In this document: piece after piece, positions 44,156-52,294 of the stretch
Numbering within the stretch: the first letter of the stretch is position 1
How the letters are laid out: each line of letters begins with the position of its first letter
Assembly (NCBI RefSeq): GCF_022662105.1
Contig: NZ_JAKMCP010000001.1
Span: forward strand, 992,001 to 1,056,000
Length of the DNA stretch: 64,000 nt
Direction of reading: 5' to 3'
Origin: Aestuariivivens sediminis
GTDB lineage: Bacteria; Bacteroidota; Bacteroidia; Flavobacteriales; Flavobacteriaceae
Translations under genes and position numbers: made by a program
The notes under the pieces: model-generated
Told to the model about the DNA's origin: nothing
What the model saw: only the letters and a program-made list of their open reading frames with translations
The model's database searches: none

Positions 44156-45532
44156 ATGAAAAAATTAAATTTATTAATCGGGTTGATGACGCTCCTTTTA
44201 TGCATTTCTTGCAGCGATGATAAGGTCGTTTTCATTGATGGCGAAGCTGTTGAAAATCCGGACGATGGAAATATGGACCCCGGCCCGGGGACAGCAATTA
44301 GTCCATTATTAGTAGGAAATAATGCATGGAGTTATACCAGAAACATCACAGACCAGGTATGGGATTTAACGGCCGATGCAGGAATGCAATCCATAAGAAT
44401 TGGGGGGAATGGCTATAATGACGATATGCCTTCAAACGCGATACTAACAGATTGGGTAAAAAGAATACAGGCCATGGGGGCAGAACCGATCATGCAGGTT
44501 TCACAAAAGGATCCTGCTTCAGAAGCAGCCGCATTGGTTAAACTTTTTAATGTTGACTTGATTACCGGTAAACCCATTACGTACTGGAATATCGGTAATG
44601 AACCATGGTTGGAATTTAATTCGACTCCAACAGCTGTCGCTGGTTTAGTAGAGCCCTATTTCAAAGAACGTGCTGCTGCAATGAAGGAAATAGATCCAGG
44701 CATTAAAATTTATGGGCCTGATTTCGCTTATTATATAGAACCCGCGATAGATGATTTATTTGGTGGTAAAAATAACATCGCAGGAAAAGTACCTGGTAAG
44801 GATTATTACTATTGTGATGGGATTTCATGGCACAGATATCCGCAGTCAGATTCAGCAAATCAAAACTTAGCCTATGAAGGACTCGATGGATTTGAAGATT
44901 CAATAATAAAATGCAAGGAAAAAGTTGATGCCGTTAATGAGGCATTGGGAAGAACTGGCGCTAACGCATTAGGCTGGGGAATTGGCGAGTTTAATGCTAA
45001 AAACGGGTCCTATGTTCACAATTGGGGGAATGGTCAAATGTTTGGAGGGATTTTAAACTTGTGTATGAAGTACGAAGCCACTTATGCCACAACTTGGAGT
45101 ATGTTTGAAAACGGTGGAAATAGAGCCGGTACCGACTATAGTTTTATTGATGGAGCAAATATGACCCCTAGAGCAACATATCGCCACATGCAAATGATTG
45201 CTGAAAACTTTAATGGTACCTATTACGAAGGAAAATCTAGCAAGAGCGATATCATTGTATTTGGTACTGTTGATAATGATAAAACCAGTGTCATGATAAT
45301 GAATAGAGCAAGCTCAGCGACTGCCTTTAATTTGACTTTGAATTATTCAAATAGTAATACAAGCGGTGGTGTAGCCTTAAATGTTAATGCAGGAAGTCCC
45401 TTATCACACAGCGGGGACATTGAAGGTTTAGCAACCCATGTGTATGTTTTCGAGAATGGACATGTAACCCGGACATCTTACACGAATTCAAATTTCTTGA
45501 ATGAAGAAGCCCCAACTGTTACGGCATTATAA
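44156..45532 (+). CDS. Putative clan GH-A-like glycoside hydrolase, lipoprotein (second of a tandem pair)
   Basis: A 458-residue lipoprotein (LLLCISC, Cys19) starting 7 bp after its paralogue. It keeps every landmark: RIGGNGYND, MGAEPIMQVSQ, YWNIGNEPWL (Glu149), KIYGPDFAYYIEPA, GISWHRYPQ, GIGEFNAKNG (Glu278), MKYEATYATTWSMFEN. The N-terminal linker is acidic and rich in Pro, Gly and Asp (NPDDGNMDPGPGT), as expected for a surface spacer. The C-terminal sandwich differs more than the barrel, so the two may recognise different chain positions or linkages. Likely endo-acting or exo-acting on the PUL glycan; which one cannot be told from sequence. The two genes arose by duplication and have diverged. 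Confidence 0.75.
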   Translation: MKKLNLLIGLMTLLLCISCSDDKVVFIDGEAVENPDDGNMDPGPGTAISPLLVGNNAWSYTRNITDQVWDLTADAGMQSIRIGGNGYNDDMPSNAILTDWVKRIQAMGAEPIMQVSQKDPASEAAALVKLFNVDLITGKPITYWNIGNEPWLEFNSTPTAVAGLVEPYFKERAAAMKEIDPGIKIYGPDFAYYIEPAIDDLFGGKNNIAGKVPGKDYYYCDGISWHRYPQSDSANQNLAYEGLDGFEDSIIKCKEKVDAVNEALGRTGANALGWGIGEFNAKNGSYVHNWGNGQMFGGILNLCMKYEATYATTWSMFENGGNRAGTDYSFIDGANMTPRATYRHMQMIAENFNGTYYEGKSSKSDIIVFGTVDNDKTSVMIMNRASSATAFNLTLNYSNSNTSGGVALNVNAGSPLSHSGDIEGLATHVYVFENGHVTRTSYTNSNFLNEEAPTVTAL

Positions 45533-45554
45533 TAATTTACTATTGAAAAATGAT

Positions 45555-46742
45555 ATGATGATTGGAGAAAGCATTTTATCGCGTTTTGGATTATTGGTGT
45601 TGGGGATATTAACATTTATGACCTTGTCTTGTTCGGGATCTGAAGATGTTGTGTTTGTTAAAGAAGATATAAATGAGACAACGGATCCCGATCCCTCAAG
45701 AACGGGAATACTATCGGCAAAGGAAATTACTATTGAAATGTCCGCCGGTTTTAACTTAGGAAATGTATTTGACAATGGAATTAATGCAACTACTTTTACC
45801 AGTATTAAACCGATTATCGACTTATATGTTGATGCCGGTATGAAGCATGTTAGAATTCCGGTAACATGGATGGATAGATTTACGAATAATCTTGCGAATG
45901 AAAATGGTATTATCGATATCAATAACCCAAGATTTCAGGAACTTGTAAAAACAATAGACTATGCAATTAGTATTGGACTTTATGTTGTGATCAATACGCA
46001 TCATGAAGTATGGCTAAAAGATCATTATGACGGTTCTGGTGTATATGAGTCTAAGTTTTTTACTTTATGGACAGAAATAGCTACTCATTTTAAAGAGTAC
46101 GATCAACATCTCATTTTTGAAATTTTAAACGAGCCTGAGGGTAAGTTGGGACAATGGAGTTCTACCGAAAATTGGCCTGATCCAAACAGCTCTATTGCTT
46201 TGTCATCTACGCGAACAGTAAATGAAATAGGATACAATGCAATTAGAGCAACGGGAGGTAAGAATGACACACGTTTTATAATGGTATCCGTTAATGGTCA
46301 AGGGAATGAAGTAATGATTGAAGAGGTCTATCCTAATAAATCCTATTTACCAGGTGGAGGTAGTGACAAATATCTTGGAATACAAGTGCATAGCTATAAC
46401 CCATGGAGTTTTTGTGGACAAACTGGCAATAATAGCAACTTCCCAGGGACTGCAACAATTGAAAATGCCATCAAGAAAGTAGGCCTCCACTCAAAACTCT
46501 TAGATGTCCCCATAAATTATGGTGAATTTGGTGTAGGCAGACAAGGTACTTCATCAAGCCCTATATCAGAAAGAAACTCTGATATTGTAAAAGGATATTA
46601 CCGGACATTTCATACCAGAACTTTAAGTGAACAAATGTCATATAGTGTTTGGGATGATAGAGGTTGGTTTGGTTTAGTGAATCAAACAGGGACCAACTTT
46701 ACGAACAACATCGTTCCTTTTATGTTTACTGGCAACATCTAA
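45555..46742 (+). CDS. GH5-type endoglucanase-like enzyme, lipoprotein
   Basis: A 395-residue GH5 lipoprotein (lipobox TLSC, Cys26). ATG 45555 or 45558 gives the signal; an in-frame ATG at 45501 would overlap the previous gene by 32 bp and lacks a reason. Landmarks: GFNLGNVFDNG, GMKHVRIPVTWMDRF, INTHHEVWL, acid/base Glu193 in FEILNEPEG, HSYNPWSF and nucleophile Glu324 in INYGEFGVG. This matches the cellulase-type GH5 layout of endo-beta-1,4-glucanases and relatives. It is the last gene of the plus arm and is followed by a terminator. Surface endo-cleavage of the polysaccharide is the likely role. Its best subfamily cannot be fixed without an alignment. Confidence 0.88.
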   Translation: MMIGESILSRFGLLVLGILTFMTLSCSGSEDVVFVKEDINETTDPDPSRTGILSAKEITIEMSAGFNLGNVFDNGINATTFTSIKPIIDLYVDAGMKHVRIPVTWMDRFTNNLANENGIIDINNPRFQELVKTIDYAISIGLYVVINTHHEVWLKDHYDGSGVYESKFFTLWTEIATHFKEYDQHLIFEILNEPEGKLGQWSSTENWPDPNSSIALSSTRTVNEIGYNAIRATGGKNDTRFIMVSVNGQGNEVMIEEVYPNKSYLPGGGSDKYLGIQVHSYNPWSFCGQTGNNSNFPGTATIENAIKKVGLHSKLLDVPINYGEFGVGRQGTSSSPISERNSDIVKGYYRTFHTRTLSEQMSYSVWDDRGWFGLVNQTGTNFTNNIVPFMFTGNI

Positions 46743-46790
46743 TATCCTTAATTTCAACATTAAATTTATTAAAATGGATGTCTATTGCAT

Positions 46791-46818
46791 AAAAGCCCCT
46801 AAAAACGGGGTGGTTTTG
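46791..46818 (+). terminator. Terminator-like hairpin at the end of the PUL plus arm
   Basis: AAAAGCCCC and CGGGGTGGTTTT form a GC stem flanked by A and T runs, 48 bp after the GH5 stop, fitting the end of the susCD operon. Confidence 0.55.
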
Positions 46819-46918
46819 TGAAGGGTGCTCACGCTCTTGACGCGGGGTAAGGAACCTTTATAATTTTTGTTTTTAAGGGTTGTTCTGGTGTAATTAGTTA
46901 GAATACCTGTTACTTTAT

Positions 46919-47287
46919 CTAATCAAACCAGAGCATATCCAAAATCATCCCGTTTGGAGGGATAAGCTCATTCACATCCGTAAGCACAACCATTAATCCC
47001 GTATTATCCTTAAGATCCAAATGAGACAATTGATTGTCGAAACAGTAGAGATAGAGCAATGAGGTAAACGCTTCAATTCCTGTCAGGTCTTTAATAGGTC
47101 TGTTGGAAATATCTAAGGAGGTCATTAATTCGGCATCCCTTTTTAACAGGTAACCGTTAACCAGACCATCTGAGTCTATCTTCAGATCAATTAAGGTTTG
47201 TTCAAAATTCTTGTCCGGAATTTCTACTCTTTGAGAATAGGCGGTAAAGGATATCAGCGCGCATATCCAAAGCACAATGGATTTCAT
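46919..47287 (-). CDS. Short secreted leucine-rich-repeat-like protein
   Basis: A 122-residue secreted protein. Signal peptide MKSIVLWICALISFTAYSQ, then VEIPDKNFEQTLIDLKIDSDGLVNGYL, the opening of internalin-like LRR proteins in Flavobacteriaceae. Two or three LRR turns follow (MTSLDISNRPIKDLTGIEAF, LLYLYCFDNQLSHLDLKDNTGL). The family is usually several hundred residues with many repeats and often a C-terminal secretion signal. This copy stops after about three repeats with a non-repeat tail, so it may be a truncated member or a small relative. It is not linked to the PUL by strand or spacing. Confidence 0.6.
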   Translation of the reverse strand: MKSIVLWICALISFTAYSQRVEIPDKNFEQTLIDLKIDSDGLVNGYLLKRDAELMTSLDISNRPIKDLTGIEAFTSLLYLYCFDNQLSHLDLKDNTGLMVVLTDVNELIPPNGMILDMLWFD

Positions 47288-47567
47288 AGTTTTTAGGTTA
47301 GTTGGAATGAATTTGCCTTAAGATAGGAAAAATTGTTAACCAACAGTGCATTTAGGTTCTATTTTTCTTAAATCCCACCCCTTGGTCTAACCGAATCTTA
47401 TAGGACCAAACCGGTTAATAATTTATATGGGCATTGCACAGGGACTGACCAGGTACATTGTGAATATCTGGGTTGACCTCGATATGGAAATAAAGATACC
47501 ATATGAAACAAAAATGACAGGTTTGTAATGATTAGCAGGAAATAACCTGAAATTTTGCTTGTTTGTT

Positions 47568-48494
47568 TTAATTAAACAACGGCATTTTATCTATAGATCG
47601 AATGCTGATATTACGATAAAACACTTCAGCGCCCTCAGATTGTAGCTGAATCTTACCTTTGGATAGCGGTATGATATTACCATTTACAAATTCACCAATA
47701 GCTGTTAAGTGCATGTTAATATGACCATTCACCACATGAAAACTTTCACGACCATAAGCATAAATATCCAATCGATTCCAGGCCCCATAATCCTTTTCAT
47801 AATCGCCCGCTTTTTTACAATATCTTTCCGTTCTCATGTTAATCGCATTAAAGGGGGCACCGGCATCATACTTATACATCTCCTTGTCTTCGGTAAAGCG
47901 TATACTTCTAACATTTGCAGTGGTGGAATCGACACACCATAAGTCACCCGTATCCGTTTCCTGAACCTGCATTTCCACAGAACGCATCCATACCTTTCCG
48001 GCAGCGCCCTCTAAACCCACCGAATGGTAAAGCACGCCACTATCGCGCTTACTGTTTTCCCTGGGCGGATATTTAGTTTTACCCCATTTAAATTCCAGGC
48101 TCAAATGGTAATTTTCATATTCTTTTTTTGTTACAAGAATACCAAATACTTCTCCCGAAATACGGATTGCCGGAGCACCATCCACTTCAACAACCGAAAA
48201 CACATGTAAGGGATCCTTATTGTAACCAATAGGTTCGGTATATTTACCCTTATCCTTTGCCAGGCCTTTCACCTCTGAAGTGGACTGCGGCACACCCAAA
48301 TAGGTATTCCAACCGCTCAAATCCTTTCCATTAAATAAAGTCTCACGCTGTGGCTTAACCGAATCTACTTTAGTGGACGCCCCGGAAGTCGTTTTGCTTT
48401 TACAGGATACCATAACCATTAAAAAGGTCAAAACGAAAGCATGCATAGTATTCACTGCTATTTTATTAAAGCCTATCCTCTTAATCCTATACAT
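47568..48494 (-). CDS. DUF1080 (3-keto-disaccharide-hydrolase-like) lipoprotein
   Basis: A 308-residue lipoprotein (lipobox MVMVSC). The mature region begins ETLFNGKDLSGWNTYLG, the family opening of DUF1080, a concanavalin-like beta-sandwich. Conserved patches include YENYHLSLEFKWG, RDSGVLYHS, MRSVEMQVQETDTGDLW and WNRLDIYAYG. Members of this family have been linked to hydrolysis of 3-keto-glycosides. The protein may start at the Met 16 codons in (48446), which places the signal closer to the N-terminus. It stands alone, 1 kb after the PUL end on the opposite strand. Link to the PUL is possible but not shown. Confidence 0.82.
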   Translation of the reverse strand: MYRIKRIGFNKIAVNTMHAFVLTFLMVMVSCKSKTTSGASTKVDSVKPQRETLFNGKDLSGWNTYLGVPQSTSEVKGLAKDKGKYTEPIGYNKDPLHVFSVVEVDGAPAIRISGEVFGILVTKKEYENYHLSLEFKWGKTKYPPRENSKRDSGVLYHSVGLEGAAGKVWMRSVEMQVQETDTGDLWCVDSTTANVRSIRFTEDKEMYKYDAGAPFNAINMRTERYCKKAGDYEKDYGAWNRLDIYAYGRESFHVVNGHINMHLTAIGEFVNGNIIPLSKGKIQLQSEGAEVFYRNISIRSIDKMPLFN

Positions 48495-48697
48495 TATATA
48501 AGCGTCATGTTAAACCACTAAATATAGCTAATTATTATCGCTTTACGTCATTCGGTTATCCAATGGCATATTTTATTTTTTACAATTTTCCTATAAATCA
48601 AGGTCTGTAATCCGTCTTCCCAACGCCCTCTTATATTAAAATTCGTAACTTATAAACCAAAACGATTCTGAATACCATGGTTTTCCCGGCCATTTTA

Positions 48698-50788
48698 ATG
48701 AAACCCATTATGCGATTCAAAACCCTTTTATTTTATTCGATTGCGCTATCCGTCTCAATAGCCTGCTCCAATCACACCGAAGTTAAGCCCTTGGAAATGT
48801 CTGCAGAAAATCCTTTTAATGTGGCCCTTAATGAGCCCATAGCCTATGCAGAGGTAAAGGCCAATCATTTAAAGGAATATGTTCAGTATACAATGGATCA
48901 TGCTGTTAAAGAGTTGAATGCCCTGAAAGGAACGGACAAAATCAATTTTGAAAACACCTTTGGCAGGTATGATGCCATTTTAAATCAGGTTGATATTGCC
49001 AAGAATAATGCCTTTAACCTCTTTTGGGTATCCCCCGATTCCTTAGTAAGAGCTGCAGGCAATCAAGGCAACCAAACCTTAGATTCATTGAAAAAAGCCA
49101 TGACCTCCGATAAGGTCTTCTTTAACAAGCTTCAGTCCTTTGCAGCTTCAGCAGACGGTAAGACGCTTAGTGGTCTTAAAAAAAGATTAATGGATGTGGT
49201 TATCCATAACTTCGAACGATCCGGGGTAAATTTGAGCGCTAAACAGTTAGAACAGTATAAAAGACTTTCTGCTGAGATCAACCAACTATCGTCCCAGTTT
49301 ACAAGTAACATGAACACAGCCAACGACGTGCTTGTCTTGAGCGAGGAACAGGCCATTGGTTTACCGGAGAATTTCAAGGACCAATACCGCCTGGATAACG
49401 GCGGGTATGAGATTCCTGTCATTAACAGCACAAATGGTCCCGTAATGGAAAATGCTGAATCCGGTGCCGTTCGGAAAGCGTATATGACGAAATTCTTAAG
49501 CAGAGGGGCCGATGGCAACCTGAGTATTTTAGATTCCCTAATCAGCAAGCGTTATCAATTGGGACAATTAATGGGCTACGACTCCTATGCGGCCTATAAA
49601 TTAGCAAACCATATGGCTAAGACGCCGGAACGGGTCTGGGAATTTCTAGATGGCCTGGTGGAAGCCTCCAGAGACAAGGTACAGAAAGAGGTGCGTGCAT
49701 TAAAGATGATCAGAAATTCGAAACATCATACCCCCCAAGATGACAGCCCCATTAATCCTTGGGATATAAGCTATTATCAAAACCTGCTCTTAAAAACGAC
49801 ATTCAAAGTAGACCATGAAAACATGCGGCATTATTTTCCTATGGAACGCTGTCTGCAAGGCGTATTTGATATTTATCAAATCCTTTTGGGGTATACCTTT
49901 AAACCCGTTGAAAATGCCTCTGTTTGGGCCGAAGGCGTACAAATGTATGAAGTGTACGAGGGGAACACCCTAAAGGGGCGGTTTTATCTGGACCTGTTTC
50001 CAAGACCCAATAAGGAGACCTGGTTCTATGGCAAATACTTCAGCAAAGGAGGTCAAACAGCGAATGGCTATGAAATACCCCAGGCCATGTTGTTAAGCAA
50101 TTTCACTAAACCTACAGATACCCAACCGTCATTACTCAGTTTTAAGGAATTAGAAATCCTGTTCCATGAGTTTGGACATATTATGACCTTTATGGCTTAT
50201 GAGGGCGCGTATTTTACCCTGGCAGAACCTGAAGAGGATTTCACCGAAGCAACGTCCCAGATCTTTGAAAATTGGTTAGGGGATTATGATATTCTGCGCT
50301 TATTTGCCAAACACTACGAAACGGGTGAGGTCTTCCCCAAATCGCTTTATGACAATTTGCAACGTGCGAATACGGTTTTTTCCGGTTTAAGTTTACAAAG
50401 GCTATTACGTTTTGCCAAATATGATATGAGCATATATGATCGATACACCCCCGAACAACCATTAAACACGGATCAATTATGGCAGGATATTGATACCGAC
50501 ATGGGCGTCCTGGATCGTTATGTGGAGGGCACCCATAAACAGGCCAATTGGATTCACATTAATACGTACCCGGTATATTCTTATAGCTACATTTGGTCCA
50601 GAGTATATGCCCAGGATATGTTTACGCAGTTTGAAAAAAATGGATTGCTGGATCCTGAAACCGGAAGGCGCTATAGAACACTCATTTTGGCCAATGGCAC
50701 TCAAAACGACATCCATAAGGCACTGGAAGCCTTTTTAGGCAGACCCTCGAATAACAAGGCCTATATTGAGAGTCTGGGATTGGAATAA
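48698..50788 (+). CDS. M3-family zinc metallopeptidase (dipeptidyl carboxypeptidase/oligopeptidase-like)
   Basis: A 696-residue lipoprotein from ATG 48698 (lipobox SIAC); ATGs at 48677 and 48710 are alternatives. The zinc site HEFGH is at residues 490-494, with a Glu further on (EPEEDFTEATSQIFENW) that completes the M3 pattern. Surrounding family motifs include DLFPRPNKETWFYGKYFSKGGQ, FKELEILFHEFGHIM and the C-terminal HINTYPVYSYSYIWSRVYAQDMF. Length is typical of the family. Exported Bacteroidota members degrade peptides in the periplasm. It has its own transcription unit with a weak terminator-like hairpin at 50890. Confidence 0.92.
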   Translation: MKPIMRFKTLLFYSIALSVSIACSNHTEVKPLEMSAENPFNVALNEPIAYAEVKANHLKEYVQYTMDHAVKELNALKGTDKINFENTFGRYDAILNQVDIAKNNAFNLFWVSPDSLVRAAGNQGNQTLDSLKKAMTSDKVFFNKLQSFAASADGKTLSGLKKRLMDVVIHNFERSGVNLSAKQLEQYKRLSAEINQLSSQFTSNMNTANDVLVLSEEQAIGLPENFKDQYRLDNGGYEIPVINSTNGPVMENAESGAVRKAYMTKFLSRGADGNLSILDSLISKRYQLGQLMGYDSYAAYKLANHMAKTPERVWEFLDGLVEASRDKVQKEVRALKMIRNSKHHTPQDDSPINPWDISYYQNLLLKTTFKVDHENMRHYFPMERCLQGVFDIYQILLGYTFKPVENASVWAEGVQMYEVYEGNTLKGRFYLDLFPRPNKETWFYGKYFSKGGQTANGYEIPQAMLLSNFTKPTDTQPSLLSFKELEILFHEFGHIMTFMAYEGAYFTLAEPEEDFTEATSQIFENWLGDYDILRLFAKHYETGEVFPKSLYDNLQRANTVFSGLSLQRLLRFAKYDMSIYDRYTPEQPLNTDQLWQDIDTDMGVLDRYVEGTHKQANWIHINTYPVYSYSYIWSRVYAQDMFTQFEKNGLLDPETGRRYRTLILANGTQNDIHKALEAFLGRPSNNKAYIESLGLE

Positions 50789-50889
50789 ATACAGATCCAT
50801 ATTTAAATAATAAAAACATCATAGCAGGTTTAAGACCTCATTACAAATAGAATCCTATGGATAGTTTTATGATTTTTAAATTGCAGATG

Positions 50890-50927
50890 GCCCATTAAAA
50901 GTTAGGTCCCCATATGGGCTCTTTTTT
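50890..50927 (+). terminator. Terminator-like hairpin after the M3 peptidase gene
   Basis: GCCCAT pairs with ATGGGC and the hairpin is followed by six T. It is 100 bp after the peptidase stop. Confidence 0.45.
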
Positions 50928-50931
50928 CCAT

Positions 50932-51020
50932 AAAAAACGTAGCAAGTTTACCTGCCTTTGGTAGGTTGGTGTTTTATAGCAAAAGGTCATTCATGCCTGC
51001 CATCCAGTTAAAATATGAGC
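50932..51020. repeat. Dispersed intergenic repeat family 1, copy 1
   Basis: The core AGCAAGTTTACCTGCC, then TTTGGTAGGTTGG, recurs at 53323 and 62584. ACCTGCC-TTT-GGTAGGT can form a small hairpin, and the match to the copy at 62584 continues through CAGTTAAAAT to near 51020. Confidence 0.75.
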
Positions 51021-51087
51021 TATGGTATAAAACCCCCACACAACGGCTTAAATGGTATACATAAAATCCTTCTATCTCTTATTACAT

Positions 51088-51513
51088 TTAATCCTGAAAT
51101 AGCACTATAATCTGATAAATACCATAGACTGCAATGCCTAATATCCCTAAATAAAATGCATATTTCAATAGAGTGCCTATGGGACGCAATGGTCCTTTAA
51201 GTAGTTTATACGCCACAAATCCCGCAATAAAACCAATAGCTATAGTCATATACCAATTGGTTTCTGGATTTTTAAACCCTTTGTAAATAATTAATCCCCA
51301 AACTGCAAGAAATGAAAGTTCAGCCAAATTATCTTCAAAGGCATTATCAAACCACGATGGTCCTCGATTATAATTGCCTTTCCCAAGAGGAGTGTTTGAC
51401 GAATAATCAACTTTATCCGGCACCCAAATACGCCCGGTTCCACCACAAAAGGTACATTTTATGCCATCAACGTAGCCAGTTCCAAAACAACCAGCACATG
51501 TTTCACTAGCCAT
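51088..51513 (-). CDS. DnaJ-type zinc-finger membrane protein
   Basis: A 141-residue protein. The N-terminus has two CxxCxGxG motifs (CAGCFGTGYV and CTFCGGTGRI), the signature of the DnaJ central zinc-finger module, without the other J-protein domains. A linker (PLGKGNYNRGPSWFD) leads to two or three membrane helices (LSFLAVWGLIIYKGF, YMTIAIGFIAGFVAYKLL, AFYLGILGIAVYGIYQIIVLF). It does not act as a DnaJ chaperone by itself; single-finger membrane proteins of this kind are seen in Flavobacteria with unknown role. The start is the ATG at 51511-51513. Confidence 0.75.
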   Translation of the reverse strand: MASETCAGCFGTGYVDGIKCTFCGGTGRIWVPDKVDYSSNTPLGKGNYNRGPSWFDNAFEDNLAELSFLAVWGLIIYKGFKNPETNWYMTIAIGFIAGFVAYKLLKGPLRPIGTLLKYAFYLGILGIAVYGIYQIIVLFQD

Positions 51514-51724
51514 TTTTACATGATTTGACTGATAGTTCTATAAAGATACAAAACTTCTAAAAAAGGGATTATGGCCTTAAAACAGCCCTCTATTTCTGTT
51601 ACCCGTCGCTATTGTTGGTCCCGTTCAAAAGCGTAAAACTATAATTCCCCTTTTAGCAGACTGATGATTATCATTTTAAATGTTACCTCCAGGGTCTACC
51701 TTTATCCATAATTCATTTCTCATT

Positions 51725-51994
51725 ATGAAAACCACGTTATACCTACAAAACTTAAAAGACAGTGGATGTGAAGGCCTTATACTAAAAAGGCTTTCAGAAT
51801 TTGAACACCTAAAGAACATAACCTTCAAACTCCAATATGGTACAGTTTCTTTTGAGCATCATAATAAGGAGGATATTGAAGCGGTAAAACATAGGCTATC
51901 AAAAATGGGCTACCCGCCCTTTGGGGAGAAAAACAGTTTGGGTAAAAAAGCAAAAGCATATATACATTGTACAGCTGGCCGTATTAAGAAATAA
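51725..51994 (+). CDS. Small HMA-like ferredoxin-fold protein
   Basis: An 89-residue protein from ATG 51725, preferred over an upstream ATG at 51680 because the fold begins at MKTTLYLQNL. It reads like a heavy-metal-associated ferredoxin-like domain: beta-alpha-beta, LKDSGCEGLILKRLSEFEHLKNITFKLQYGTVSFEHHN, DIEAVKHRLSKMGYPP. The usual CxxC is reduced to one Cys (Cys12 in DSGCEG), so metal binding of the classic kind is unlikely. A basic C-terminal tail follows. It may be a degenerate copper-chaperone relative, or a regulator. It lies 58 bp before the next small gene. Confidence 0.6.
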   Translation: MKTTLYLQNLKDSGCEGLILKRLSEFEHLKNITFKLQYGTVSFEHHNKEDIEAVKHRLSKMGYPPFGEKNSLGKKAKAYIHCTAGRIKK

Positions 51995-52052
51995 GGAACA
52001 ATAGGTTTAACCATACCATGAAATCATTTCCATTCATATTAAAAATAAAAAC

Positions 52053-52238
52053 ATGAGCAGTAAAGAAGACAAAAGTAATTGGGCCATTGGTGGTGGCCTT
52101 CTCGCAGGTTTAGGAGCAGGTTTCTTTTTCTTGCAGCAATCCGCCTTAATGTTTGTGGGCGCCATAATTTTAGGCCTGGGCATTGGATTAACAATCACTT
52201 CTGTTTTATCAAGTGTTTACAGCAGAGAAGAAGAATAA
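52053..52238 (+). CDS. Small glycine-rich membrane protein
   Basis: A 61-residue protein with two membrane helices (WAIGGGLLAGLGAGFFFLQQ and FVGAIILGLGIGLTITSVLS) and a short basic start. Glycine zippers (GGLLAGLGAG, GLGIGL) are present. No family is recognised. It lies 58 bp after the HMA-like gene and 56 bp before the L,D-transpeptidase-like gene, in the same orientation, so they may be co-transcribed. Confidence 0.6.
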   Translation: MSSKEDKSNWAIGGGLLAGLGAGFFFLQQSALMFVGAIILGLGIGLTITSVLSSVYSREEE

Positions 52239-52294
52239 CCCTTTTAAAAAACATAGTTGTGAAACGCAGCTAAATGGGTGTTGACTATTTCAAA

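Noticed and set aside
45527-45922. A 131-codon minus-strand frame under the GH5 gene
   Set aside because: It is the complement of a GH5 gene with both catalytic glutamates; no motif of its own.
18758-46742. A laminarin PUL
   Set aside because: No GH16, GH17 or GH149-type gene is visible, so the specific call is not supported.
46743-46918. Stable RNA gene in the gap with a GC-rich hairpin
   Set aside because: The hairpin fits a terminator for the upstream gene, and no tRNA arms or conserved loops were found.
47288-47567. A gene in the 280-bp gap before the DUF1080 gene
   Set aside because: No open frame with a start, RBS-like stretch or motif was seen.
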